This document shows, piece by piece, positions 1-8,620 of a stretch of 64,000 nucleotides of DNA. Numbering within the stretch: the stretch's first letter is position 1; the number at the start of each line of letters is the position of its first letter. The translations under genes and the position numbers were made by a program. Below the pieces are notes generated by a model, which was given only the letters and a program-made list of their open reading frames with translations, made no database searches and had not been told where the DNA came from. The stretch is from JBCCEJ01 sp039030335 (GTDB taxonomy: Bacteria; Pseudomonadota; Gammaproteobacteria; HK1): positions 62,001-126,000 of the forward strand of contig JBCCEJ010000004.1 of the NCBI GenBank assembly GCA_039030335.1. The letters run 5' to 3'.

Positions 1-2
1 TG

Positions 3-1169
3 TTCGTATTCATGGGCGTAATGCTGGAGCGGGCACGGATTGCGGGAGATCTCCTCGAGACGCTCGGCCTGATGTTTGGCCGGGTCAGAGGCGGGCTCGG
101 GTTCACGGTCATCATCGTCGGCACGCTGCTCGCCGCGTCTACGGGAATCGTCGGTGCGACCGTCGTGACCATGGGATTGTTGAGCTTGCCGCCGATGCTA
201 CGGGCCGGCTACGACCCCAAGCTCGCGACCGGCATCATCAACGGCGCGGGGACGCTCGGGCAGATCATCCCACCGTCGATCGTGTTGATCATCCTCGCAG
301 ACGTTCTGCAGGGGGCAAATGAGCAGGCTGCAGAGCTTCGCGGCGATCTGGCGCCTGAGCCGGTTACGGGCATCGACCTGTTTGCCGGCGCGCTGTTTCC
401 CGGGCTGTTGCTGGTTTGCTTCTATACGCTGTATCAGGTCTTCATGGCGGTGTACCGGCCCGAATCCTGTCCCGCCCTGATTCAGGGGGACGAGGAGAGG
501 CCTCCGCTCATGGGGCGCTTCCTGCGCGTCGTACTTCCGCCGATTGCGCTCATCGTTCTCGTCTTGGGATCAATTCTCGTTGGTGCGGCAACACCCACCG
601 AGTCGGCTGCCGTTGGCGCTGTTGGTGCGACCCTGATCGCTGCGAGCTACAAGCGTCTTTCGGTCGGTATCTTGCGGGAGGTTGCTCAGGCGACGCTCAA
701 AGTATCCACGATGGTCTTCGTCATTCTGATCGGCGCGTCGATGTTTTCGCTCGTGTTCCGTGGATTTGGCGGCGACGAGATGATCGAGGAGTTCCTGGGA
801 AACCTGCCGGGAGGAGCGGTCGGGGCGATGCTGCTTGTCATGGTCGTGATCTTCCTGCTCGGCTTCTTCCTCGACTTCATTGAAATCATCTTTGTCGTGA
901 TTCCAATCGTCGCGCCAATACTCATCGCGCTCGGCATCAATCCCCTGTGGCTGGGCGTGATGGTCGGGATCAACCTGCAAACCAGCTTCCTTACACCGCC
1001 GTTTGGGTTCGCGCTCTTTTATCTGCGCGGCGTTGCACCGCCGAGCGTGAAGACGTCGGACATCTACAAGGGCGTGATTCCTTTCATCGCGATACAGGTG
1101 ATAACGCTCTGCGTTCTGTCTCTGTTCCCTGAACTCGCAACGTGGCTGCCGTCGGTATTGTTCAAGTAG
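3..1169 (+). CDS. dctM: TRAP transporter large permease (DctM family), 5'-truncated
   Basis: This is the C-terminal 388 or so residues of the large membrane subunit of a tripartite ATP-independent periplasmic (TRAP) transporter, which moves organic acids into the cell using an ion gradient. The reading frame is open to the window edge, so the N-terminus is missing. It opens with FVFMGVMLERARIAGDLLE, typical of the early part of DctM, and shows the family's NGAGTLGQIIPPSIVLIILA segment and many hydrophobic helices. The hydrophilic insertion around NEQAAELRGDLAPEP resembles the longer DctM type that pairs with TakP-like receptors. A strong hairpin follows the stop, and a TakP-like receptor gene faces it from the other strand, so the two may be partners although they are not co-transcribed. 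Confidence 0.93.
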   Translation, partial: FVFMGVMLERARIAGDLLETLGLMFGRVRGGLGFTVIIVGTLLAASTGIVGATVVTMGLLSLPPMLRAGYDPKLATGIINGAGTLGQIIPPSIVLIILADVLQGANEQAAELRGDLAPEPVTGIDLFAGALFPGLLLVCFYTLYQVFMAVYRPESCPALIQGDEERPPLMGRFLRVVLPPIALIVLVLGSILVGAATPTESAAVGAVGATLIAASYKRLSVGILREVAQATLKVSTMVFVILIGASMFSLVFRGFGGDEMIEEFLGNLPGGAVGAMLLVMVVIFLLGFFLDFIEIIFVVIPIVAPILIALGINPLWLGVMVGINLQTSFLTPPFGFALFYLRGVAPPSVKTSDIYKGVIPFIAIQVITLCVLSLFPELATWLPSVLFK

Positions 1170-1189
1170 GTCGGTCGACCCGGAAAAGC

Positions 1190-1221
1190 GAAAGGGGCGG
1201 ATTCGTACATCCGCCCCTTTC
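1190..1221. terminator. Bidirectional terminator hairpin between convergent TRAP genes
   Basis: A perfect 13 bp inverted repeat (GAAAGGGGCGGAT / ATCCGCCCCTTTC) with a 6-base loop sits 20 bases after the permease stop and 22 bases before the end of the facing receptor gene. The stem ends in A/T-rich arms on both sides, so it can act for both transcripts. Confidence 0.8.
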
Positions 1222-1243
1222 CCGGTCTCCCGTCGACGCGCCG

Positions 1244-2329
1244 TCAGAGCTTTGCGTAGTCGCGTGATTCGATGAAGGCGCCCTCCGAAAGGCGGGCCCA
1301 GTTCACAGAGGTTTTGCGATACGCCACAACGTGGTCGTAGATTTCTTTCGACAGCTTGTCCTTTGAAGCAACGTCCGCGAGCACCTGAGGCGCGCGGCCG
1401 CCGATGGCTTTCAGAAGTTCTTCGCTGTACTTCTTGACCTGCACACCTTCCTCGTTGACGAGGGCATCCATCGCTGCATTGTTGAGCGCCTGGAACTGCG
1501 ACAGCAGCATGATATTCATCTTCGCAGCTGCATGTTCGACGATCGCGCGCGATGCCTTATCGAGCGCATCGAACTCGGCTTTGTTGATGAAGCAGTCGAG
1601 CACTGTCGCCGGTTCATGCCAGCCGGGGTAGTAGTAGTACTTGGCGACTTTGAACAAGCCTTTGCCACGGTCGGCGACTGGGCCGATCCACTCGGTGCCG
1701 TCGATCGCGCCCGATGTGAGGGCGGGCAATACCTCAGTGCCGGGCAGGAGAATCACATTGACCCCGAAGGTCTTGAGGATTTCACCGCCGAGGCCGGGCA
1801 TCCGGAACTTCAGACCTTTCAGGTCGTCGACCGTATTGATTTCCTTGTTGTACCAGCCGCCCATCTGGTTCCCGGTGTTGCCGCATGGCAGGAACTGCAG
1901 TCCGAGCTCGTTGTAGATCTTGTTGCAGATCTCCAGCCCGCCGGCCTGGTACAACCAGCCGTTTTGCTCTTGCGCATTCAGGCCGAATGGCATCCCGGCA
2001 ACGAATTGGATCGCGTTGGACTTGCCGGTCCAATAGTAGGGCGCGCCGATGCCGATCTGAGCCGTACCTTCCTGCACCGCGTCGAATGATTCGAATGGCT
2101 TCACCAGCTCGTTTGCATGGTAGACCTTGATGGTGAGCTTGCCTTCCGAGGCTTCGCCTACGAAGGCGGCAAACGCATCCCATGCGCGTCCAAGGAGGCC
2201 GGCCTTTCCGAAGGCGCTGACTGCCACCCACTTTTTCTTGCCCTTGGCGATCGCTGGCGCCGCGATGGTCGACGCGGCGGCGGCGGCACCCGCAACACCT
2301 GCGCCCTTTACGAATGAACGTCTTTTCAT
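1244..2329 (-). CDS. TRAP transporter substrate-binding protein, TakP-like, Tat signal
   Basis: This is the periplasmic solute receptor (DctP superfamily) of a TRAP transporter, 361 aa. The start is set at MKRRSFVKGAG, which gives a twin-arginine signal (RRSFVK) followed by an Ala-rich stretch ending AAPAIA. Longer upstream starts would bury this signal. Motifs GNTGNQMGGW, the GTEWIGP segment and KYYYYPGWHEP match the TakP subgroup, whose studied member binds alpha-keto acids such as pyruvate, so a 2-oxo or hydroxy acid ligand is likely but inferred. It converges on the DctM gene rather than preceding it; no DctQ small permease lies between them. Confidence 0.9.
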   Translation of the reverse strand: MKRRSFVKGAGVAGAAAAASTIAAPAIAKGKKKWVAVSAFGKAGLLGRAWDAFAAFVGEASEGKLTIKVYHANELVKPFESFDAVQEGTAQIGIGAPYYWTGKSNAIQFVAGMPFGLNAQEQNGWLYQAGGLEICNKIYNELGLQFLPCGNTGNQMGGWYNKEINTVDDLKGLKFRMPGLGGEILKTFGVNVILLPGTEVLPALTSGAIDGTEWIGPVADRGKGLFKVAKYYYYPGWHEPATVLDCFINKAEFDALDKASRAIVEHAAAKMNIMLLSQFQALNNAAMDALVNEEGVQVKKYSEELLKAIGGRAPQVLADVASKDKLSKEIYDHVVAYRKTSVNWARLSEGAFIESRDYAKL

Positions 2330-2788
2330 ACAGTTACTTCCCCCAGAGGAGTTTGATTCGGGTCGAATTGTGCACTCGCCGAAACGCCTCGAATCAAGGC
2401 ACCAGGACGCGTACATGGCGTGAGCTTATCACCCAAATCTGCTGCTCGATACAACGTTTCCGAGCGGTTTGCGCCAATGCATCGGGAGCCTCGTTATGGC
2501 TCCTGCAAGCCGTCGCGATGTGCAGGTGCTATCACTCTGGGAGTGCCTCGCGGCGATAACGAGCCGCTTAACTTTGCACGCCCGCGTGCCGTCTGGGGCG
2601 TAGCTGGCGATATGCAGTTCTCGCGGAGATCTGCCCGGAGCCTCCCGAGCAGAACCAGACGGCGCGGTAGACCGCTCATCCGCGGACGCAGCCATCACGG
2701 CCGCGTGCGATGTACCCGATGTGTGCGGCCTGCCAATCGTCGGCGCTGTTGTCCGAACCAGCGTGCCGGCCATCTCGTGCTTCGAAGA
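2330..2788. other. Intergenic region, no supported gene
   Basis: Upstream region of the TRAP receptor and downstream of the flavin monooxygenase, both on the minus strand. Short ORFs on both strands have Arg/Ser/Ala-rich shadow-like translations and no recognisable domain. It should contain the receptor promoter on the minus strand. A small GGAGCC / GGCTCC inverted repeat lies near 2485-2503. Confidence 0.5.
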
Positions 2789-4117
2789 TCACGCACCTGG
2801 CCGTGAGAGTCCGTAGTGATCGCGCAGCATCGTGCCTTCATACGCGGTTCTGAACCGTCCACGACGTTGCAGAATCGGCACGACTTCATCGACAAAAACA
2901 TCCAGCATCCAGGGCAACAGCGGGGGCATCAGATTGAACCCATCTGCAGCGCCCCCGTCGACCCAGTCTTCCATGATGTCCGCTACCTGCTCCGGCGTGC
3001 CGGCCATCACGTAGTGACCCCTTGCACCAGCCAGCTTGCCGAGCAGTTGGCGCAGCGTGGGTTGCTCTTCCCGCACGATCTTGAGAATGAGCTCAACCCT
3101 GCTGCGCGTGCCCTGGTTCAAACTGGCATCCGGGAAGTCCTCGGGCGAAAGGGGTTTGTCCAACGGGAGATGCGTCAGGTCTTCTCCGTCGAAGCGGTCG
3201 GAGAGCTTCAGTCGGCCAACTTCCGGATCCGCCAGTTCATTGAGTTCACGCTCCAGGCGTTTGGCCTCTGCCTCCGTGCTCGCGATCATCGGGCTGAATC
3301 CAGGCAGAATCACGGCCTGGTCGACATTGCGCCCGGCCGCGGCAACCCGGGACTTCTGGTCCGAATAGAACGCCTTGGCGCTTTCCATATTGGAGTGGGC
3401 CGTAAAAATCGCTTCGCCATGACGCGCCGCGAAGTCTCGCCCTGTATCGGATGAACCGGCCTGAACCAATACGGGCCAGCCTTGTGGGCACCGAGGTATG
3501 TTGAGCGGACCGGCCACCTGAAAATGCGATCCTTCGTGATCGATCGGTTTGATCTCACCGAGATCCGCGTAGAGACCTTGCGCGCGATCGTCAACGACCG
3601 CTGCGTCCGACCAACTGTCCCATAGCGACTTCGCGACTTCGACGAACTCTTCGCCACGGTCGTAGCGGTCGGCATGGCTTGCCCGCTCGGCGGAACTGAA
3701 GTTGCGGCTGGCGGGAATGCTGAACGTCGTCACGATGTTCCAGCCGATACGCCCGCCGCTCGCGTGATCCAGTGACGCCAGCTGGCGGGCGAGATTGAAT
3801 GGCTCCGTATAGCTTGTAGAAGCCGTGGCGATGAGTCCGATCCGTTCCGTTGTAACCGCCAATGAACCAAGCGTCGTCAGTGGTTCCAGAAAGACCCTTG
3901 AAGCGCGGTCTACATCCTTTGGCGCGGCGAGTGTGTCGGCCAGGAAGATCGAATCGAAGCAGGCCGCTTCAGCCTTTTGCGCACATTCGATGTAGTGCTT
4001 TACATCGGTGAGCGCACGGGTTGTCGACTGGGGATGGCGCCATGAGGCTTCATGATGACCGCGACTGTAAAGGAACAGATTGATGTGGAATTGTCGTTTC
4101 ACTTTTTGCGCTCGCAT
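2789..4117 (-). CDS. LLM-class flavin monooxygenase, NtaA/SnaA/DszA family
   Basis: A 442-aa luciferase-like monooxygenase of the nitrilotriacetate monooxygenase component A type. These enzymes use reduced FMN supplied by a separate reductase to oxidise a substrate with O2. Seen here are FDSIFLADTLAAP near residues 55-67, SGGRIGWNIVTTFS in the first half, and VQAGSSDTGRDFAARHGEAI, which are hallmarks of the subgroup; the length is normal (about 440 aa). No flavin reductase gene is adjacent. The substrate cannot be read from the sequence; relatives act on aminopolycarboxylates, sulfones, sulfides or pristinamycin precursors. The ATG at 4117 is preceded by a weak Shine-Dalgarno, so a slightly internal start is possible. 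Confidence 0.88.
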   Translation of the reverse strand: MRAQKVKRQFHINLFLYSRGHHEASWRHPQSTTRALTDVKHYIECAQKAEAACFDSIFLADTLAAPKDVDRASRVFLEPLTTLGSLAVTTERIGLIATASTSYTEPFNLARQLASLDHASGGRIGWNIVTTFSIPASRNFSSAERASHADRYDRGEEFVEVAKSLWDSWSDAAVVDDRAQGLYADLGEIKPIDHEGSHFQVAGPLNIPRCPQGWPVLVQAGSSDTGRDFAARHGEAIFTAHSNMESAKAFYSDQKSRVAAAGRNVDQAVILPGFSPMIASTEAEAKRLERELNELADPEVGRLKLSDRFDGEDLTHLPLDKPLSPEDFPDASLNQGTRSRVELILKIVREEQPTLRQLLGKLAGARGHYVMAGTPEQVADIMEDWVDGGAADGFNLMPPLLPWMLDVFVDEVVPILQRRGRFRTAYEGTMLRDHYGLSRPGA

Positions 4118-4531
4118 ACCTCAACACGATCTCTCGACCGTTCAGGTCGCGCTCATGTTGCCGGCCACACATACGTGGTTGCCAACCATCTAGAATGCGT
4201 TAACCAAGGCGAGGAAAGCAACGCTCTCACCGGCTTCTTCGGCGGCGCGTCGGCTTTCGGGCTCTGGGATTCGTAGCCGTAAATGGTCCGCGTTTCCTGC
4301 GCATCAGAACGAGCGTGTGGAACTCGAACGAGTCCGTGACGAGGCATGCCAGACGAACCAGCAGGCGGCTTTACTTCGTATGGAAGCGCGGCTTGGTCGC
4401 CGCGGCGCCTTACACTTTCAGTCTCGCGGTGCCCTGCGCGATTTGCTGCGCGCGCCACATACGGTTGCGAGTTTGGTTGCGTGTCGTTAGCGTGCTCTTC
4501 GAGTTCTGGCTGACGCTGAGAGGTAGTGCGA
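4118..4531. other. Divergent intergenic region, no supported gene
   Basis: The stretch between the minus-strand monooxygenase and the plus-strand dehydrogenase. It should hold both promoters. Overlapping ORFs here on both strands are low-complexity and unlike any family I know. The only clear signal is GAGAGG at 4518-4523, the ribosome binding site of the next gene. Confidence 0.45.
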
Positions 4532-5539
4532 ATGCGTGCATGGGAAATCGTATCTGGTGGCGGCGTGGACGCGCTTGCGCTCAACACCCGGGACGCCACA
4601 GCGCCCGGGCCGGGGCAAGTGCAGGTCTCGTTGCGTGCGTCTTCTATCAATTACCGCGACCTGACTACCGTGGAAGATCCGATAGGCCGCAAGCTGCCGT
4701 TGCCGACGATACCGAACTCCGACGGCGCGGGCGTGGTGACCGCTGTCGGTGATGACGTCACCGAGTTCGCAGTGGGCGATCGCGTGATGAGCACCTTCTT
4801 CGAAGACTGGGACGCGGGTCCGGTCACGACGTATGCGATGTCCACCGCGCTCGGCGGTGCGCGCCAGGGCGTACTGGCCGAGCAGTTCGTACTGGATGCG
4901 CGCGGCGTGATCGCGATTCCGGATTATATGAGCTTTGCGGAGGCAGCCACGCTTCCCTGTGCCGCGCTAACCGCGTGGCACGCGTTGACGCAGCCGCACC
5001 CGGTGGTTGCCGGCGACACGGTGCTGCTGTTGGGTACTGGTGGTGTTTCGGTGTTCGCCCAGCAGTTCTGCAACGTGATGGGGGCCCGATCCATCGTAAC
5101 GTCGTCGAGCGACGCGAAGCTCGAGCGAATGCGCGCGCTCGGCGCGGGCGAGACCATCAACTACGCTGAAACTCCGGACTGGGAAACGGAAGTTCTAAAC
5201 AGGTGTGCCGGTGGTGTGGATCGCGTGGTCGAAGTGGGTGGCCCGGGCACGCTGGCAAAGTCCATACAGGCTGCAAAGGTCGGCGGGGTGGTGGCGCTCA
5301 TCGGTATCCTGACCGGCGCGGCCGGCACCGTAACGCCGACCGACATCATGCGGAAGTCGATCACGCTTCGAGGCATCTACGTGGGCCCACGCCAGATGTT
5401 CAGGGAGATGAACGCAGCGCTCGCGCTGCACGAGATTCGGCCGGTTATCGATGAGACGTTCCGATTCGAGGATGCTCCCGATGCCTATAGAGCCATGCGC
5501 GCGGCGCAGCACTTCGGCAAGCTGGTCATCGAGGTGTGA
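4532..5539 (+). CDS. Zinc-independent medium-chain dehydrogenase/reductase (quinone oxidoreductase-like)
   Basis: A 335-aa NAD(P)-dependent alcohol dehydrogenase / quinone reductase-type protein. The N-terminal GroES-like domain has SSINYRDLTTVED and PNSDGAGVV, and the Rossmann domain has GTGGVS at residues 168-173. The catalytic zinc cysteine/histidine pair of classical alcohol dehydrogenases is not present. A GTG at 4526 also opens the frame, but the ATG at 4532 lies 8 bases after GAGAGG and gives MRAWEIV, a normal MDR beginning. It is followed after 15 bases by a PLP-dependent dehydratase, so the two are probably co-transcribed. The substrate is not known. Confidence 0.88.
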   Translation: MRAWEIVSGGGVDALALNTRDATAPGPGQVQVSLRASSINYRDLTTVEDPIGRKLPLPTIPNSDGAGVVTAVGDDVTEFAVGDRVMSTFFEDWDAGPVTTYAMSTALGGARQGVLAEQFVLDARGVIAIPDYMSFAEAATLPCAALTAWHALTQPHPVVAGDTVLLLGTGGVSVFAQQFCNVMGARSIVTSSSDAKLERMRALGAGETINYAETPDWETEVLNRCAGGVDRVVEVGGPGTLAKSIQAAKVGGVVALIGILTGAAGTVTPTDIMRKSITLRGIYVGPRQMFREMNAALALHEIRPVIDETFRFEDAPDAYRAMRAAQHFGKLVIEV

Positions 5540-5554
5540 CGGAGAACGCGCACC

Positions 5555-6559
5555 ATGGGAGTTTCCGAGATGACTGACACGGCGCCCGACTACAGCCTTG
5601 CGGCCCTCGACGCGGCGGCAGAACGCGTGCATGCCGTGCTGCCGCCAACGCCGCAGCAGCACTGGCCGCTGTTGAGCGAACTGGTGGGAGCCGAAGTCTG
5701 GGTCAAGCACGAGAATCACACACCAGTTGGTGCGTTCAAGGTGCGCGGCGGCATCAACTACGTCCACCAGCTTAAGGCGCGCGATCCGAACGTGGCAGAA
5801 GTGGTAGCGGCGTCCACCGGAAACCATGGACAAAGTGTTATCTACGCGGCGCGCCGGGGTGGGCTGAAAGCGACGATCGTGGTGCCAGAAGGCAACAACC
5901 CGGAGAAGTCGGCATCGATGCGTGCGCTCGGTGCCGATCTCGTCGAGCATGGTGCTGACTTCAATGTGAGCTTCGATCACGCTAAGACACTGGCGGGCGA
6001 GCGGCGCGCGCATCTGTTCGAGTCGTATCATCCCGATCTCGTCAGAGGCGTCTCGAGCTACGCGCTGGAATTGTTTCGGGGTGCACCGGAACTCGATGCG
6101 GTGTACGTGCCCATTGGTATGGGCTCTGGTTGCAACGGCGTCGTCGCGGCCCGGGATGCACTGGGTCTGGATACCGAGGTGATAGGCGTGGTGGCAGAAC
6201 AGGCGCCGGCCTATCTGCACTCGTTTCGAAGCGGCGCGCCCGTGCAGTCCAATCTCTGCGCCACATTCGCTGAGGGGCTGGCCGTGCGTATTCCGCACGC
6301 AGAAGCCTTGCAGATGATACTGAACGGTGTCTCACGCGTGGTGGCAGTCAGCGAAGACGATCTCGCCGAATCGATGCGGCAGCTGTTTTCAGCGACGCAC
6401 AACATTGCGGAGGGCGCGGGTGCCAGCGCGTTCGCGGCGCTCATGAACGAGCGCGAAGAAATGGCGGGCAAACGCGTCGCCGTCGTCATCTCCGGCGGCA
6501 ACATGGACCGGGCGCGGTACCTGGAAGTACTCGCGGGCGGTACGCCGGGGCGCACGTAG
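5555..6559 (+). CDS. PLP-dependent threonine/serine dehydratase-like protein (fold type II)
   Basis: A 334-aa tryptophan-synthase-beta-superfamily enzyme resembling serine/threonine dehydratases and hydroxy-amino-acid dehydratases. The PLP lysine is Lys62 in GAFKVRGG; the substrate loop is STGNHGQS; the phosphate-binding loop reads GMGSG, slightly different from the usual GGGGL. There is no C-terminal ACT regulatory domain, so it is not the allosteric biosynthetic IlvA form. It starts with GGAG 10 bases upstream of the ATG and lies 15 bases after the dehydrogenase, in a run continued by an epimerase-like gene. It probably deaminates a hydroxylated amino acid; the exact substrate is open. Confidence 0.87.
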   Translation: MGVSEMTDTAPDYSLAALDAAAERVHAVLPPTPQQHWPLLSELVGAEVWVKHENHTPVGAFKVRGGINYVHQLKARDPNVAEVVAASTGNHGQSVIYAARRGGLKATIVVPEGNNPEKSASMRALGADLVEHGADFNVSFDHAKTLAGERRAHLFESYHPDLVRGVSSYALELFRGAPELDAVYVPIGMGSGCNGVVAARDALGLDTEVIGVVAEQAPAYLHSFRSGAPVQSNLCATFAEGLAVRIPHAEALQMILNGVSRVVAVSEDDLAESMRQLFSATHNIAEGAGASAFAALMNEREEMAGKRVAVVISGGNMDRARYLEVLAGGTPGRT

Positions 6560-6566
6560 GCTGTTG

Positions 6567-7397
6567 ATGGGCGACACGGTGAGCACGCGTTCAACCATTA
6601 CGTTGACTGCTCCCGGCGGCGGGATTGTCGAACTCGACGCGGATGGCGCACACGTAACCCGCTGGCGCGATGCCGCGGGGCGTGAGCAGCTGTTCCTTAG
6701 CAGCGCTTCTCAGTTCGGGCCCGGCGCGGCGATTCGCGGCGGCGTGCCGGTCATTTTTCCGCAGTTCTCAGACTTTGGCGGGGGGCAGCGTCACGGCTTC
6801 GCCCGGAACCTCCGGTGGACATTGATTGAGCAAAGCGAAGCGCATGCGAGATTGACGCTCGCGGCAAGCGACGTCACGCGGGCGCTCTGGCCGCACGAGT
6901 TCGAGGTGACCTACACCGTGACGGCTGATGACCGCGCGCTCAGCCTGGCCCTCGATGTGCGAAACACCGGGCAGGCACCGTTCGACTTCGCAGCCGCCTT
7001 GCACACCTATTTCGCTGTGAATGACATCGACGCGGCGGAGATTCATGGCCTGAACGGTGTCGAGGGTTTCGACAACAATCACCGCAACATCGTGTTCGCC
7101 GAAGGCGCGCCATCACTGCGGTTTGCCGGGGAGGTAGACCGGGTGTTTTTCGATGCGCCCCGATCGCTCGAACTCCTCGACGGTGAACGTAAACTGCGGA
7201 TCGAGTCCGAGACATTCCCCGACGCGGTGGTCTGGAATCCAGGTGCTGAAAAGTCAGCGGCGCTTAGCGACATGGAACCCGACGGCTACCGGCGTTTCGT
7301 CTGCGTTGAAGCTGCGATCGTGCGGGATCGGGTGACGCTCGGGGCAGACGACTGCTGGCGCGGGGCACAGAAGCTGCTCGTTGACGCCTCCGGTTGA
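6567..7397 (+). CDS. D-hexose-6-phosphate mutarotase (aldose 1-epimerase family, YeaD-like)
   Basis: A 276-aa galactose-mutarotase-fold protein that interconverts anomers of a hexose 6-phosphate in the cytoplasm. Diagnostic pieces are GGVPVIFPQF near residues 59-68, HGFAR (His76, Arg80), LHTYF with the expected catalytic histidine at His146, VVWNPG, and the C-terminal VCVEAA with candidate catalytic Glu248. The ATG at 6567 is preferred over the TTG one codon upstream; GTAGG lies 6 bases before it. It begins 7 bases after the dehydratase stop, so the three genes likely form one transcript, though their functions do not obviously form one pathway. The facing oxidoreductase gene ends 19 bases later. 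Confidence 0.9.
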   Translation: MGDTVSTRSTITLTAPGGGIVELDADGAHVTRWRDAAGREQLFLSSASQFGPGAAIRGGVPVIFPQFSDFGGGQRHGFARNLRWTLIEQSEAHARLTLAASDVTRALWPHEFEVTYTVTADDRALSLALDVRNTGQAPFDFAAALHTYFAVNDIDAAEIHGLNGVEGFDNNHRNIVFAEGAPSLRFAGEVDRVFFDAPRSLELLDGERKLRIESETFPDAVVWNPGAEKSAALSDMEPDGYRRFVCVEAAIVRDRVTLGADDCWRGAQKLLVDASG

Positions 7398-7416
7398 GTC
7401 TGGCCGGCCGAACCCG

Positions 7417-8379
7417 TCACGCGGCCGCCAGTATCGCCTCGATGATCCGCTGCACGGCCAGCGCGTCGGCGAACGTGGGCATGGGACTCGCCTCCCGATC
7501 GATAGCCCGCGACGCGGCCTGCAGCTGGTGGTCATAGCCGGCTTCGCGCGGGTCGTCCACGTCAACGAGTTGCCGAACGAACTCCCCGCCATTTGAAGCG
7601 TACAACTGGTTCCAGTCGAACACGCGCAGCGATTCGTCGCTACCCCAGAACGTCGCTTCCACCAGATCGGGCCCTGCGCCGCCTACGCTGCCGGCTACGG
7701 TCACGGGTACGCCGCCTGCTTCGAGTAATGCGGTCACGTGAGTCTCGGCTGCTGGCGCCGGAGGGTAGTGCGTGGCGGCGTGTGTCAGTTCTGGCGCGCC
7801 CAACAGGCGTTGCGTGAGATAGATCCAGTGGGACAGTACCTCGCGCGCAAATCCGCCGTCTTCCCGGTAGCTAAGCCAACTGGCGGCATCCATTTGCCAG
7901 CCGCGGGGCCACGTTGAAAAATGCAGGCGAATGTCGAGACCGGAAAGCGCACCAGTGGCGCCGGACTGGATGCGGCGCTCGATCTCCGTTGTCGCGAGTG
8001 CGGCTGCGAGCGAGAAGTTGACGATGTTGACGACCCCGGCCTTCGCCGCATGGTCGACCAGACCGGCTGCCCGTGCATCGTCGACGTCGAGCGGCTTTTC
8101 GCAATAAACCGCTTTGCCGGCGTCCATCGCAGCGTGCGCATGTACAGCGTGGAATCGCGGCGGCGAAGCGATGTAGACGACGCTGACATCCGGGTTGTCG
8201 ATGGCAGCGCTCGCACTGTCGGCCACGATGATGTCCGGATAGGTTTCGCGGACGCGTTGGCAGGCCAACGGATCCGGATCCCATACGCAAACGATGTCGA
8301 AGCCCGCGTATTTACGCATGTTGCCGAGCATGCGCTGACCCATGATGCCGAGCCCGATAATGGCGGTGCCGTGTGACAT
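7417..8379 (-). CDS. Gfo/Idh/MocA family NAD(P)-dependent oxidoreductase
   Basis: A 320-aa oxidoreductase of the glucose-fructose oxidoreductase / inositol dehydrogenase group. The dinucleotide fold begins at once with GLGIMG (residues 9-14), followed by ASPPRFH and the family signature CEKPLD (residues 93-98), where the lysine is used in catalysis. The start at MSHGTAIIGLG is supported by AGGAA about 8 bases upstream; the longer frame to 8511 adds a Ser/Arg-rich segment without homologous character. It converges on the mutarotase gene, which together with its family suggests sugar, polyol or related ring-compound oxidation. No specific substrate can be assigned. Confidence 0.88.
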   Translation of the reverse strand: MSHGTAIIGLGIMGQRMLGNMRKYAGFDIVCVWDPDPLACQRVRETYPDIIVADSASAAIDNPDVSVVYIASPPRFHAVHAHAAMDAGKAVYCEKPLDVDDARAAGLVDHAAKAGVVNIVNFSLAAALATTEIERRIQSGATGALSGLDIRLHFSTWPRGWQMDAASWLSYREDGGFAREVLSHWIYLTQRLLGAPELTHAATHYPPAPAAETHVTALLEAGGVPVTVAGSVGGAGPDLVEATFWGSDESLRVFDWNQLYASNGGEFVRQLVDVDDPREAGYDHQLQAASRAIDREASPMPTFADALAVQRIIEAILAAA

Positions 8380-8562
8380 GGATGATGTTCCTGCGATGGT
8401 CTGGTCGCGTCCGCGGGAGTCGGTTTTGGAGCCCTGCTCCTGGACGATGCGGCGCGACCAGTCAGGCTCGTCGCGATGCTCGGGCGCACGTACTTCGCGC
8501 AACGATACCATTACCCGGCAAACGGGAACTGTCGAGTGAAGGCGACGCCATCAGCCGAATAA

Positions 8563-8596
8563 AAAAGCCGGCGTCGGAGCCCCGACGCCGGCTTTT
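8563..8596 (-). terminator. Rho-independent terminator of the aldehyde dehydrogenase gene
   Basis: A perfect 15 bp stem (AAAAGCCGGCGTCGG and its complement) with a 4-base loop lies 25 bases beyond the stop of the minus-strand aldehyde dehydrogenase. The run of six A on the plus strand at 8561-8566 provides the U tract for leftward transcription. Confidence 0.85.
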
Positions 8597-8620
8597 ATTG
8601 GTCCTGCGATGCGCTTGGGC

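Noticed and set aside
2420..2806. Short ORFs in the intergenic region before the TRAP receptor
   Set aside because: Low-complexity Arg/Ser-rich translations on both strands, no ribosome binding site and no family resemblance.
5195..6298. Minus-strand ORF of 367 codons opposite the dehydrogenase and dehydratase genes
   Set aside because: Both overlapped genes have intact catalytic motifs; the antisense translation is Arg/His-rich without domains.
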